Below, piece after piece: positions 35,184 through 44,257 of a stretch of DNA of 64,000 bases. The notes beneath the pieces were generated by a model. That model made no database searches, was not told the origin of the DNA, and worked only from the letters and a program-made list of their open reading frames with translations. The translations under genes and the position numbers were made by a program. The first letter of the stretch is position 1. Every line of letters starts with the position of its first letter. The stretch comes from Candidatus Rifleibacteriota bacterium (GTDB lineage Bacteria; Muiribacteriota; Ozemobacteria; Ozemobacterales; Ozemobacteraceae): positions 120,491 through 184,490 of the forward strand of contig JAHISQ010000120.1 of NCBI GenBank assembly GCA_018818125.1, in the 5' to 3' direction.

Positions 35184-35651
35184 ATGATCCGCAAATTTCT
35201 GTATTTCTGTTTCTTTGCAAGCATTTGCTCTATTGCGCTGGCACAGATCGACAATCCAGATGCAGCAGCAGTTAGCGAAACCATCTCAACTGCTATCATT
35301 CACCCAATTGATCAAAAAGTCATGGATTTGCTGGAGGCTGACCAGAGCACTAACGGGCAAGTCCAGGCTCTTTTTAAGGGTAGCGAACTTTGGGACGAAG
35401 AGTTGAATAGAGTATACAAAGAACTGGTGAAAAGTTACGGAAAAAATGAAGAGCTGAAAACGGCCCTAAAGAATGCTCAAAATGCCTGGATAAAGTTCAG
35501 AGATGCTGAACAAATGCATTTACAAGCCATTTTTGCCACAAAGGAAGGCACCATGTATAGAATTTTTCTGGCATCAGATAACCTGGAAATAATCAAAAGT
35601 CGGGCCATAGAGCTACAAAAGCGCCTGGATGACTTTACGGAATCAAATTAG
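35184..35651 (+). CDS. LprI-like lysozyme-inhibitor domain protein (DUF1311)
   Basis: 155 residues. Signal peptide (MIRKFLYFCFFASICSIALA), then a helical domain with the family pattern W-D-E-E-L-N-R-V-Y followed by LKNAQNAWIKFRDAE, as in LprI/DUF1311 proteins. M. tuberculosis LprI inhibits lysozyme; most relatives are untested. It lacks the Cys pairs often seen in this family. AGGAG precedes the ATG at good spacing. Flanked on both sides by copies of the 42-bp repeat. Confidence 0.82.
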   Translation: MIRKFLYFCFFASICSIALAQIDNPDAAAVSETISTAIIHPIDQKVMDLLEADQSTNGQVQALFKGSELWDEELNRVYKELVKSYGKNEELKTALKNAQNAWIKFRDAEQMHLQAIFATKEGTMYRIFLASDNLEIIKSRAIELQKRLDDFTESN

Positions 35652-35916
35652 TTTCGGCATTAATATGCTGGACAACAACCGACATTATAAACGCATTACC
35701 CGGCAGGAATTGGCTATCCAGAGAAATGACTGCCAAACATCATTTTCATAACCCCGGGTTGAAAAGTTGTTTCCCATTTTTCGCTGTCGCAGAGCATACA
35801 TTAACACTGAGCTTTCTTGGCATACTTCAGCGTCAAGAAGTCTAACCGGATCAGAGGCATAAAAGATCTGTCGGGGAATGAGAATGCTGCCATTAGGGCC
35901 GCGCAAGGAAAAATGT

Positions 35917-35958
35917 GAGATTCTAGATGCCCACTGCTTTTCTAAGCCCTTTTCGGGC
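35917..35958. repeat. dispersed 42-bp repeat, copy 2, within a hairpin
   Basis: Begins GAGATTCTAGATGCCC. Here TAGATGCCC (35924-35932) pairs with GGGCATCTA (35955-35963), a 9-bp stem missing from copy 1; an alternative GCCC/GGGC stem lies inside. The whole 35652-36002 gap has no supportable gene. Confidence 0.6.
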
Positions 35959-36002
35959 ATCTATTTATGGTATTTTATTGATAGATTTTGTTGGGAGAAT
36001 GG

Positions 36003-36665
36003 ATGATGAATAAAAAGTTGTCTGCTTTTTTGCTGGTCATATGTCTATTTGTTTTTCAGGCGGCAGCGGGAGCACAGGATAAGGCTGCCCGATTGATCGA
36101 ACAATTGCAGGGAAAAGCTGCTTATTATGATGCAAATGGTAGTGATCAGGGTTTCTTTGCCTCATGGACGACCAGAAATTACAATGAAAATGTCAGAATT
36201 TTTGCAGCCAGGCAGTTGCCGGCAACCGTTACTGCCGCAAATCGTGACAAGGTGGTCGAAGCTTTGATCAAGGCCCTTAAAACCGGAGCTGATGATCGAG
36301 ATACTGGTGATGGCATTCTTTTGAATCGCACTGAGATAGCGTTTGCATTGGCTAAAGTTGGCGATAATAGGGCGATAAAGCCTTTGCTGCAGGCTCTTCT
36401 GGGTAGAGAGAAGCTGCCGATGATAAATGCAAAAGCAGGTCCGAAAGAAATTATCTTGAAAAAAACTTCAGCAAATCTGAATATCATTAAGGCTCTTGGT
36501 TGTTTTCGCGGGCTGGAAGCCGGCAATGCCGCTGCGCTTATGGAGCAGTTTCTGATTTTTGAGCAGGTCCCGGAAATTGCTGACCATCTGAGAGGTAGCA
36601 TCGATCTGATTGTAAATGATACTGATTTAAAGAATGATATGCCGCTGGTCCCATCCAGGCCATGA
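36003..36665 (+). CDS. exported HEAT-repeat-like protein
   Basis: About 220 residues. Signal peptide (MMNKKLSAFLLVICLFVFQAAAGAQ), then helical repeats: VRIFAARQLPATVTAANRDKVVEALIKAL and AFALAKVGDNRAIKPLLQALL have HEAT/PBS-lyase-repeat character (Gly-Asp, Ala-[LI]-xx-L spacing). Such modules are protein-binding scaffolds. GGGAG at 35993-35997 favours the ATG at 36003 or 36006. The 160-nt stretch after it has no evident feature. Confidence 0.68.
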   Translation: MMNKKLSAFLLVICLFVFQAAAGAQDKAARLIEQLQGKAAYYDANGSDQGFFASWTTRNYNENVRIFAARQLPATVTAANRDKVVEALIKALKTGADDRDTGDGILLNRTEIAFALAKVGDNRAIKPLLQALLGREKLPMINAKAGPKEIILKKTSANLNIIKALGCFRGLEAGNAAALMEQFLIFEQVPEIADHLRGSIDLIVNDTDLKNDMPLVPSRP

Positions 36666-36825
36666 TCATAAAAGAATCTTGCTTTGTTGACGTTGAAACG
36701 CCCGGCTTCTATGGTAATTTTCGGTTTAAAATTATAGTTTCATAATCAGGTGATAATTACGGAACCACTGGTAATGGTGAACAGAAATTTCCGGTGGAAT
36801 ATTTAGGGCTGTCTGCTATCGGTGT

Positions 36826-37815
36826 TTATTTTGTGTTTTCACTTATAGTGGAAAGCAGCTTTAAAGCTTTTTCATGTTGCGGATTTCGCTTAAGAAGCTT
36901 TTGGCAAGTCTGTTTTGCTTCGCTTATTTTATCCACTTTTGCCTGGGCAAGCGCAAGATAATATGTGTAGTTATCATTTTCCGGGTCTGAGCTGCAGCAG
37001 TTTTCAAATAGTGGCATAGCTTCGCTGTATTTTTTCTGTTTTGCAAGATTCATGGCCTTTTCAAATGTTTGTGCGAGCTCTTTCTTGTTGTCTGCAGGCT
37101 GCGTTTTGTTTTCAGAATTTTTGCTTTCGGTCTCCGGCAATTTTGCCGCCAAAATTTTAATCAGGTCTTCCTTTTTCTCTGCTTTTGCCATATCAAGTGG
37201 CGATACACCCTCGCTGTTTTTCTGGAGAGGATCGCCTCCACCAGCAAGTAGAATTTTAACGATATCGCCCCTGTTCATTCTTACTGCACAGTGCAGTGGT
37301 GTCATTTGTTTGAGCTGGTCTGAAGCACGCAAGTTTGGGTTTCCGCCATGTTTCATCAGAAGGCTGACAACTTCCGTAATTCCAGACGTAGCAGCGTGAT
37401 GCAGCGGTGTCATATTTTCGTCGCCCGCCACATTTGGACTGGCTCCGGACTCAAGCAGCAGTTCGATGACTTCTGTTGTAATGCCTGGTGACCAGCCGTT
37501 GACAGCTACTTCAAGCGGGTAATCATCGCTGGACTGCATAATCTTGGGGTCAAATCCGGCTTCCATAAGCGCTTTTACAAGATCTACACGATGAAACCTG
37601 ATAGCCAGGATGAAGGGATGTTTTTTGAACCTTTCTTCGGTCATTTTGACCATCATTTCACCTTCCGGTGAATCCTTGAGCTGGTTCATCATTGCTTCAA
37701 CGCCTTTGACGGCGGGGCAGTTGAAGTCGGGTTCCGCAGCATTCAGGGTGTTGATATACATAGTCAGCTGAAAGACTATCAGCATTGCTAACATTGCTTT
37801 TACACCGGTAAACAT
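36826..37815 (-). CDS. exported ankyrin-repeat protein with a TPR-like end
   Basis: 329 residues. N-terminal signal or anchor (MFTGVKAMLAMLIVFQLTMYINTLNA), ankyrin repeats at about residues 65-225 (GASPNVAGDENMTPLHHAATSG, MTPLHCAVRMNRGDIVKILL, GVSPLDMAKAEKKEDLIKIL), a charged linker and two TPR units (EKAMNLAKQKKYSEAMPLFENC, AQAKVDKISEAKQTCQKLL). It would be periplasmic. Ankyrin-TPR combinations mediate protein contacts; no enzymatic domain is seen. AAGGAG precedes the ATG. Confidence 0.85.
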   Translation of the reverse strand: MFTGVKAMLAMLIVFQLTMYINTLNAAEPDFNCPAVKGVEAMMNQLKDSPEGEMMVKMTEERFKKHPFILAIRFHRVDLVKALMEAGFDPKIMQSSDDYPLEVAVNGWSPGITTEVIELLLESGASPNVAGDENMTPLHHAATSGITEVVSLLMKHGGNPNLRASDQLKQMTPLHCAVRMNRGDIVKILLAGGGDPLQKNSEGVSPLDMAKAEKKEDLIKILAAKLPETESKNSENKTQPADNKKELAQTFEKAMNLAKQKKYSEAMPLFENCCSSDPENDNYTYYLALAQAKVDKISEAKQTCQKLLKRNPQHEKALKLLSTISENTK

Positions 37816-37975
37816 TTTGTTTTCTCCTTATTGCGCAGCAATAATATAAAGTAAGATTTTATCTGTTGCAACTTAATTAGGGGCTTAGAGAGCAATGGAA
37901 CAGGAAACTATCGTTGTTTTTCGCCAACCGGATTGTGTACCACTTGTAAAATGCCCTGTCAATTGTCCCTAAAAC

Positions 37976-38005
37976 AGCACCGGCGCCGCAATAACGGCGC
38001 CGGTG
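37976..38005 (-). terminator. terminator after the LysM barrel gene
   Basis: GCACCGGCGCCG and CGGCGCCGGTGC pair perfectly around a 6-nt loop; on the minus strand TGTTTTA follows. Confidence 0.85.
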
Positions 38006-38030
38006 CAAGGGGGAAATCTCAATCGTATTG

Positions 38031-39329
38031 TCAGTAGTGATATTGCAGCAGACCCTGCAGGCGGTAGTCATAACCGAAGAACATGTCGTTGCTCAGCGCT
38101 ATTGGCGTAGCCAGAGTCAGCGACATACCGGGTTTTACGTGATAGCGCATGCCAAGCACGAGATCGGTGCTGCGGCCGTTGTTAACGCGGTTGTAAAAGT
38201 TGACTTCACCCATGAAAGTGAACGATTCGTTAGGGTCGTATTCGAAGCCAGCGTTAACAAAGACACCTTCGTGATTGGTGTTGCCATCGCCAGCCTGATA
38301 GCCGCCATTGACATGAAAGTTTCCGCCTTCTTTGCGTTTGCTTGACAGGCCGGCGAATACTTCCCAGGCATTATTGTTGTCGGTGTTGCCGATTGTTATG
38401 TCGCTGGTCGGAAAGATTGCGCCGAATCCAAGACTTGAGGCCATTTCGTCGTTCTGCGAGCAGAATTTGAGGCGCAGCTCGGTATCAGCCATGCCTGAAT
38501 CTGAGCCATCGCGAAAGTTGTAAGAAATTGGCGCAAACACGTCGTAAGATTCAAACGGCAGTTTAAATGCCACTTCAAAGTTTTCACCGGCGTAAGTCAG
38601 CAGAATGGGAAATTGCCAGTAATCTCCATCCTCGCCATTTTCGAGGCGTTGGCCGTCGCGTCTGGTGATTTTGTTCCAGACCATTCCAAAAGCTGTCGAA
38701 AACACGTTTTCGCCAAGCGGATAAGAGGCGAAGGTGTTAACCAGGCCGGTCAATCCGTTGAAGGAGACGTGATAGTCGGTTCCTTTGCGGCTACTGCTTT
38801 GCTCGCCAGGCAGAATGATCTGTGGCAGTCCAGAATCAGAGTACAATACGGCATCGCCACTCTGAGTTACTGGCGGCAGCGGCAGACTGGTTGTTGGCGC
38901 TGGCGCAGTTGTTGGTGGTGAAGATATGTATCTGGTGCGCTGGCGATAAGTTACACCTTGCCCTCTGTCGTAATCGGTGGTCGGAATTTCGAGCACCTGA
39001 CCGATCTTGATTTTGCTGGCGTCAGTGATGCGATTCGCCGACGCTATCTTTTTCCAGTGCTGGGTTGAGCCGAAGAATTTTTTCGAGATCGAACCGAGGG
39101 TATCGCCTTTCCGAATGGTGTAGGTTTGATACCCTGTGGTGGTGTCTTCTTCGATCCAGCTGCTGTCGGCGCTAATCGACGATCTGTCGGAGTAAAGCTC
39201 CTGTTGCATAGGCGGAGCAAGAGAATAGCCTTCGGGTGTAAGGTTTTCATAGTATTGTGCAGCTGCACTTGAGGTGAGAGCCAGAACCATAAAACCAGTC
39301 AGAAGGTATGAATGATGCCGTTTATTCAT
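38031..39329 (-). CDS. LysM-domain outer-membrane beta-barrel-like protein
   Basis: 432 residues. Signal peptide ending SSAAA, a LysM domain at residues 68-114 (YTIRKGDTLGSISKKFFGS ... IKIGQVLEIP), a Thr/Pro-rich linker, then from about 170 to the end alternating amphipathic strands (FEVAFKLPFESY, DTELRLKFCSQ, FTFMGEVNFYNRV) finishing with an aromatic residue (QYHY). This is the pattern of an outer-membrane barrel tethered by LysM to peptidoglycan. It is one of the better signs that the cell is diderm. AGAGG precedes the ATG. Confidence 0.8.
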   Translation of the reverse strand: MNKRHHSYLLTGFMVLALTSSAAAQYYENLTPEGYSLAPPMQQELYSDRSSISADSSWIEEDTTTGYQTYTIRKGDTLGSISKKFFGSTQHWKKIASANRITDASKIKIGQVLEIPTTDYDRGQGVTYRQRTRYISSPPTTAPAPTTSLPLPPVTQSGDAVLYSDSGLPQIILPGEQSSSRKGTDYHVSFNGLTGLVNTFASYPLGENVFSTAFGMVWNKITRRDGQRLENGEDGDYWQFPILLTYAGENFEVAFKLPFESYDVFAPISYNFRDGSDSGMADTELRLKFCSQNDEMASSLGFGAIFPTSDITIGNTDNNNAWEVFAGLSSKRKEGGNFHVNGGYQAGDGNTNHEGVFVNAGFEYDPNESFTFMGEVNFYNRVNNGRSTDLVLGMRYHVKPGMSLTLATPIALSNDMFFGYDYRLQGLLQYHY

Positions 39330-39553
39330 GGAACCTCTGTTCCTTTCAGTATTTGAAGAAACTTGCGTTTCTGTCGAATCAGGTAGTTATACTTTCCCGT
39401 AGTCTGTTATCGGATGATTTCACTAAATCTTTAATCAGACATAAAAAAAACAATAAAACAGCGCGACTTCTTTCGTTGAATAATATTCTTAGTTGTTTGG
39501 TGTCTGTGCGGCTCGGCACAGGATGAAATTGATTGGTGCCCCGGTCATACAGT

Positions 39554-39582
39554 TTGACACAATCTTGGAGCCTGTGCTAAGT
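39554..39582 (+). promoter_or_regulatory. possible promoter of the PIN-PhoH gene
   Basis: Consensus TTGACA at 39554-39559, 17-nt spacer, weak CTAAGT at 39577-39582. The remainder of the 39330-39622 gap holds no gene. Confidence 0.45.
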
Positions 39583-39622
39583 TCGTAGGGATATAGCTAA
39601 ATATAAGGTGGGAAACTTGCTG

Positions 39623-40942
39623 ATGAAAAAAACCTTTGTGGTTGATACCAATGTCATTCTTCACAGCCATCAAGCGCTGTTTTCTTTTAAAGATAACGAT
39701 GTGGTTATACCACTGGGGGTCATCGAAGAGCTCGATCGTTTTAAAGGTTTAAACGATGAGCGCGGCCGTGAAGCTCGTCAGGCTTCTCGTGAACTCGACC
39801 GCCTTCGTAAACATGGCACCCTCGCCAAAGGTGTACCGCTGGAATCTGGTGGAACGCTTCAGATTATGATTGATTCAGAAATTGAGTTTCCAAAAGCTTA
39901 TGGTCTTGATCCGCATAAGGTAGACAACCGCATTCTTGCCTGTGCGCTTATCTTGAAAAAGCAGGATCGCAATGTTGTGCTGATCAGCAAAGATATCAAC
40001 TGTCGCATCAAAGCTGATGCTCTTGGTATCAATACCGAAGATTTTGAAACCGACAAGGTCGATATTGACGAGCTCTATTCTGGCTGGCGTGAAATGACAA
40101 TGCCGATTAGCCGAATCGAGACCTTCTTGCGCGATGATGGGCTTGAATACGAGGCAGACGATCTTCTTAGAAACGAATTTTTACTGCTCAAAGCTGCCGA
40201 AAACGAGAATAAAACTGCACTGGCAAAGTATGATGGCGAACAGAGACGTTTGTTGCCACTATTTCATCAGAATGCCAAGCCCTGGGGCGTGGAAGCGCTT
40301 AATCTGCAACAGAAATTCGCGATCGAGCTGCTGCTGTGCAATGAAATCCAGCTGGTAACACTGGTTGGTCGCGCTGGCACTGGCAAAACTCTGTTGGCAC
40401 TTGCCTGCGGCCTGCAGAAAACTATCGATGAGCACCTGTTCCGCAAACTGCTTGTCAGCCGCCCGATTATGCCTCTTGGCAAAGATATCGGTTATCTTCC
40501 GGGCTCAAAAGATGAAAAGCTCAGTCACTGGATGCAGCCTATTTTTGACAATCTCGAATTCGTAATGGATCGTCTCTACAAGAATTCAGATGATGTCGAC
40601 AAAAAAATCAGATTTCTGATCGAATCGCAGAAGGTTCAAATCGAAGCGATTACCTATATCAGGGGTCGCAGTATTCCAAAGCAGTATCTGATCGTTGATG
40701 AAGCGCAGAACCTGACTCCACACGAAGTTAAAACGATTATCAGCCGCGCTGGCGAAGGCACCAAGGTTGTGTTGACCGGCGACCCATACCAGATAGATAA
40801 CCCTTATCTCGACAGTTCTTCGAACGGTCTGAACTTTGTCATCGAAAAATTCAAAAATCATAATCTGTTCGGGCATATAATTCTTCATAAATCAGAGCGT
40901 TCGTCACTTTCGGCGCTTGCTTCCGAATTGCTTCAAAACTGA
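39623..40942 (+). CDS. PIN-PhoH ATPase/ribonuclease fusion (YlaK-like)
   Basis: 439 residues. A PIN nuclease domain (residues 1-140, starting KKTFVVDTNVILH with the catalytic Asp, and a second acidic site at DNRILACAL) is joined to a PhoH ATPase domain: Walker A GRAGTGKT and Walker B YLIVDEAQNL. PIN-PhoH proteins of Bacillus (YlaK) and actinobacteria (PhoH2) couple ATP-driven RNA unwinding to cleavage. AAGGTGGG lies 10 nt before the ATG at 39623. A pseudopilin operon starts 18 nt after its stop. Confidence 0.93.
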   Translation: MKKTFVVDTNVILHSHQALFSFKDNDVVIPLGVIEELDRFKGLNDERGREARQASRELDRLRKHGTLAKGVPLESGGTLQIMIDSEIEFPKAYGLDPHKVDNRILACALILKKQDRNVVLISKDINCRIKADALGINTEDFETDKVDIDELYSGWREMTMPISRIETFLRDDGLEYEADDLLRNEFLLLKAAENENKTALAKYDGEQRRLLPLFHQNAKPWGVEALNLQQKFAIELLLCNEIQLVTLVGRAGTGKTLLALACGLQKTIDEHLFRKLLVSRPIMPLGKDIGYLPGSKDEKLSHWMQPIFDNLEFVMDRLYKNSDDVDKKIRFLIESQKVQIEAITYIRGRSIPKQYLIVDEAQNLTPHEVKTIISRAGEGTKVVLTGDPYQIDNPYLDSSSNGLNFVIEKFKNHNLFGHIILHKSERSSLSALASELLQN

Positions 40943-40960
40943 TTTTCCGAGGTTTAACCG

Positions 40961-41863
40961 ATGGTATTTTTGAATCGAAAAGCGGTAACTTTTATCGAAA
41001 TAGTTATTGCTGTTGGTATTCTGGCTGTGGCTATGATTCCGCTTTTTGGCCTGATGAGTCGGCAGACGGTCGAGACCGATCGCAACGCTTCGCAGGCATT
41101 TGCGATGAACAAGGCTTCAGAGATATTGAACACCATTCTCGATAACGTGCCCTTTGCCGCTTTGCGTCAGGGTAATCCTGGCTTTATCAAGGTCGATGAC
41201 CTTGCTGCGAAGACGAAATACAAACGTTACAACGACGCCTGGGCTCTCAAAATACTGCCGGTTCTGTTTCAGGGCTCAGAAAAGCAGGGTGCCGGCTGGC
41301 CTTGCAGTGGTATCTTTACTGATTCACGCGGCATTCATTATCTGGTGCATCTGCGTGTCGAAGATGTCTTTTCTGAGCAGAAACCGCCGCGCCCGGAGCG
41401 CACGAAGATAGGTGCAGGCTTTCCTGCCGGTGCTCCTAATCGTTTCGCTGAAACCAGCGAATTGACTTTTGCGTATTTGCGCAACCCGGCCATCTTTTCT
41501 GCCGGTGACTGGCTGCAAGAATACTCCAGAGACCCTGCTCAGTCGCCTTACGCAGAAGTAGATCTTGGCTCAAGTCGCGGAGTGGCCGAGTCTCCACAAA
41601 ATGTTTATCAGGATGAAGGCATGGAAGGCTCTGGTCCTGATGATCCTCGTTACACCGATCCGACTGCCGAACGCTACACAACAAAAATGGTAACCGAGAA
41701 GGTGCCATACGATACTGGCGATAAATATGCATGGTGCGTTATGAAGAAGCTTCTTATTCAAGTTCAGTGGAACCTTGATCAGCGCTACTTTGAGAATCCA
41801 GAAGCTACCGATGGGCGTGTGCAGCGTATTCACCTGATGACAATCAAGGGGGATATCGACTGA
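40961..41863 (+). CDS. type II/IV pseudopilin-like protein (PilV/GspI position)
   Basis: 300 residues. A prepilin N-terminus is evident: RKA-VTFIEIVIAVGIL, with Glu at +5 and a ~20-residue hydrophobic helix; the residue at -1 is Ala instead of the usual Gly. The rest is a soluble beta-rich domain with a loop of ~100 residues. It is the first of four co-directional genes with 1-4 nt overlaps, so they form one complex, probably the minor pseudopilin tip of a secretion or pilus system. No major pilin or ATPase lies in the same operon. Confidence 0.85.
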   Translation: MVFLNRKAVTFIEIVIAVGILAVAMIPLFGLMSRQTVETDRNASQAFAMNKASEILNTILDNVPFAALRQGNPGFIKVDDLAAKTKYKRYNDAWALKILPVLFQGSEKQGAGWPCSGIFTDSRGIHYLVHLRVEDVFSEQKPPRPERTKIGAGFPAGAPNRFAETSELTFAYLRNPAIFSAGDWLQEYSRDPAQSPYAEVDLGSSRGVAESPQNVYQDEGMEGSGPDDPRYTDPTAERYTTKMVTEKVPYDTGDKYAWCVMKKLLIQVQWNLDQRYFENPEATDGRVQRIHLMTIKGDID

Positions 41864-42723
41864 TGAACAGATTTACCAGAAAAAGACGTGGTGTTGCCAT
41901 TGTTGTAGCGGTGTTTTTTGCTTTTTGTATGCTGGTGCTGTTTGTTGCCATGATGTTTCGCCAGTCGAGCACGGCTCACCACAATCAGCTGACTATCGAC
42001 GAACGTCAGGCTTTCTTTGCGGCGCGCGCTGCCATGCAGCATTTTCTGCTTAAAGCCAAGCTTTTTCCGACCGAACTGTATGATGCCGTGGAATTAGCGC
42101 AGGGCAAGAATCCGCTGTGCAATTTTGCCGAGTTTGAGGGCAGTACCGATTCTGGGCAGCCGTGTTTTGAGCCGGTGAGTGCTCGTCCAGAACTTTTTGT
42201 GCGGGTTCGTCCGGATCGTGAGGTTGATATGAACCAGCAGCCCAAGTATTTTTACCAGCCATTGCCTGGCAAAGACGCTTTTATCCGGTTGGGCAGCTAT
42301 CATAACCCTGATTATCGTTATCTGGCTCCAGGATTGGCAAGAAGCGAGCCCGAATATCGCTATGTAAAGCCAAATCCTCCTCCGGCTTCAGCTCAATCAG
42401 GAAAATATCTGAATTATTACATTCGTGATTGCAGTAACATGCTTATGGATGGTGCTCGTATGCAAGTGCCGTTAGAGATCGTCATTTCACCCGACGTAAA
42501 GAATATTCAGGAGTGGGATGCCGCTACCATGGACGGATACCCCTATACCATGAGCTACAAAGTCACCGATGTAAAGATTCAGTCCATAAAGGGTCTACGT
42601 AAGTATGGTGAGGAAGCTATCGAAGTAAGTGTCGAAGGTGCGGTCAAGAATTTTCAGGGTAAGCTGATACCCCAGACGCAGAAGCGGGTTCAGAAAATTA
42701 CTCGAAAAGGGGCCATAGATTGA
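41863..42723 (+). CDS. GspK/PilX-like minor pseudopilin
   Basis: 286 residues. N-terminus KRRG-VAIVVAVFFAFCMLVLFVAMMF: Gly at -1, a hydrophobic helix and no Glu at +5, which is the GspK/PilX hallmark; GspK caps the pseudopilus tip. The body includes the region RAAMQHFLLKAK that follows the helix in the family. Start overlaps the previous stop (TGATGA). Assignment by N-terminal motif and gene order; the large alpha-insert of true GspK is not evident. Confidence 0.8.
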   Translation: MNRFTRKRRGVAIVVAVFFAFCMLVLFVAMMFRQSSTAHHNQLTIDERQAFFAARAAMQHFLLKAKLFPTELYDAVELAQGKNPLCNFAEFEGSTDSGQPCFEPVSARPELFVRVRPDREVDMNQQPKYFYQPLPGKDAFIRLGSYHNPDYRYLAPGLARSEPEYRYVKPNPPPASAQSGKYLNYYIRDCSNMLMDGARMQVPLEIVISPDVKNIQEWDAATMDGYPYTMSYKVTDVKIQSIKGLRKYGEEAIEVSVEGAVKNFQGKLIPQTQKRVQKITRKGAID

Positions 42724-43466
42724 GCTATTTAAAACCAGGCAAAAGTGCTTTTACTCTGATAGAGGTTGTTATAGCCTGTGCGGTTATGGCGATGTTCATG
42801 ACCGGGGTCTATCAGCTCTTTATTGGTGGCAGTAAAACCGCAGGTCGTGCGCAATGGATAACCGGAACGGTAGACCAGATGCGTAATGCTCTGCAGCTGA
42901 TCAGCCGTGATGTAAGAAGTGCCACCTATCCGACTACACTCTTTTCGGATACATTTTTTGACCCCTGTGATAACGATAGCATCGCGGTGCCGGCTCAGTA
43001 TTACCTGAGAATCCTCAAAGACGGTGAGCCTATCAATGCTCCTTCCTCCGGTGAACTTAAAATCATGAGCTGGGTTATGTGCGAACCGGAAAAGCCACCG
43101 ACACAGCCTGGCAAGCTGATTCGTAATGAAATTTATCTCGATCACACTTTAGACACCCCAGGTGGGCCTGTTGCCAACCTGCGAATTAAGACCGAAGCAT
43201 TTAGTTTCACGACCAACCCACAGGGTTCTTATGCTAAATCTGGCAACCTCAGTTTGGCTGCATTACCCGAAGAATCAAGAGATCGAGTCTTCGTTAATGA
43301 TGTGCAGTTTATCGAGTTTTCGGTCGCCGGAACCATACCGCCAGAAAAACCTGTAGACTTTTTACCAATTTCCGTTAAAATACGTACCCTGTATCCCAAA
43401 GATGAAAAGGTTTTTAAAGAAAATTCAATTATGGCGACTCCTCAAGTCGGGATTGATACTTTTTAA
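42720..43466 (+). CDS. GspJ-like pseudopilin
   Basis: 248 residues. N-terminus GKSA-FTLIEVVIACAVMAMFM, a canonical FTLIE with Glu at +5 but Ala at -1. Followed by the R.....L..I.RDVR pattern (QMRNALQLISRDVRSA) that GspJ and related minor pseudopilins show. The start is TTG overlapping the previous stop (TTGA), with AAGGGG upstream. Third gene of the operon. Confidence 0.87.
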   Translation: MSYLKPGKSAFTLIEVVIACAVMAMFMTGVYQLFIGGSKTAGRAQWITGTVDQMRNALQLISRDVRSATYPTTLFSDTFFDPCDNDSIAVPAQYYLRILKDGEPINAPSSGELKIMSWVMCEPEKPPTQPGKLIRNEIYLDHTLDTPGGPVANLRIKTEAFSFTTNPQGSYAKSGNLSLAALPEESRDRVFVNDVQFIEFSVAGTIPPEKPVDFLPISVKIRTLYPKDEKVFKENSIMATPQVGIDTF

Positions 43467-43489
43467 AAAGAACTGTATAGTGTTACACC

Positions 43490-44248
43490 ATGTCTAAAAA
43501 GTGGCACCAACTAGAGAAGCTCGATCATAAAGCTCTAAAAAAGCTTCAAGGCGAGCGCGAGAAAGCTGCAAAGCAGATATTAGATGCTGAAGAGAAGAAG
43601 CGTCGAATGATAATCGGCGTAGCAGTTCTTTTTGGCATCATTGTGCTGCTTGGCTTTATTTCTATTCTGCGTAGTCGCTCGGCAACGCTTGCACGTCAGG
43701 ACGAAAGAGCCAAAATGTTGTTCTCGCGCATTTCTGATTTCAACGGTAAGATAGAACATCGCTACGTTGGTACCTGGGACAAACTCACCGAAAAATTTGA
43801 ATTTGACAAGGAACACACCTTTAAAACTACGGAAGAGTCGACAGTTACCGTTCAAATGCAGCTTGATAACCAGGTTAAATTGTTTCCTGGCTCTGAAATG
43901 ACGGTGTTACCTCCGATGCTTGCTGAAACCGAAAACAAGATTGAAAAAGAGCCGATCATTTTGCGGCGTGGTGAACTTACAGCTGCTATTTCTCTGGATG
44001 GACGCGGAGTTCTTGAGATAGAAGTTGCTGACGTTGTTGTCGTTGGAGCTTCGGGTTTGTTCAAAGTAATTTATGACGCAGAGAAAGCAAAAGGCGAGGT
44101 CGTTGTTAAAAACGGTCTGGTCGAAGTAGGCAAAAAACGTGGTGGCGGCCGTCCTGTGAAGGTTTCTGGTTTTTACAAGGTTACTTTTGGCGAAGGCGAA
44201 ATAAGTACGCCCACACAGGCGAGTGTTATTCAATACGACTGGCGCTGA
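43490..44248 (+). CDS. single-pass membrane protein with FecR-like exterior domain
   Basis: 252 residues. A charged cytosolic stretch (1-38, [22 protein letters not shown]), one membrane helix (39-61, [22 protein letters not shown]), then an exterior region in which [36 protein letters not shown] and [13 protein letters not shown] follow the FecR pattern. It ends the pseudopilin operon and starts 24 nt later, so it probably works with the pseudopilins at the membrane. A second FecR-like protein lies at 12248. Confidence 0.72.
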   Translation: MSKKWHQLEKLDHKALKKLQGEREKAAKQILDAEEKKRRMIIGVAVLFGIIVLLGFISILRSRSATLARQDERAKMLFSRISDFNGKIEHRYVGTWDKLTEKFEFDKEHTFKTTEESTVTVQMQLDNQVKLFPGSEMTVLPPMLAETENKIEKEPIILRRGELTAAISLDGRGVLEIEVADVVVVGASGLFKVIYDAEKAKGEVVVKNGLVEVGKKRGGGRPVKVSGFYKVTFGEGEISTPTQASVIQYDWR

Positions 44249-44257
44249 GTTTCACCC

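Noticed and set aside
35685..35960. A 91-codon minus-strand frame starting MPEKGLEKQW.
   Set aside because: No ribosome site or domain; its head is part of the dispersed repeat, so more likely repeat or remnant sequence than a gene.
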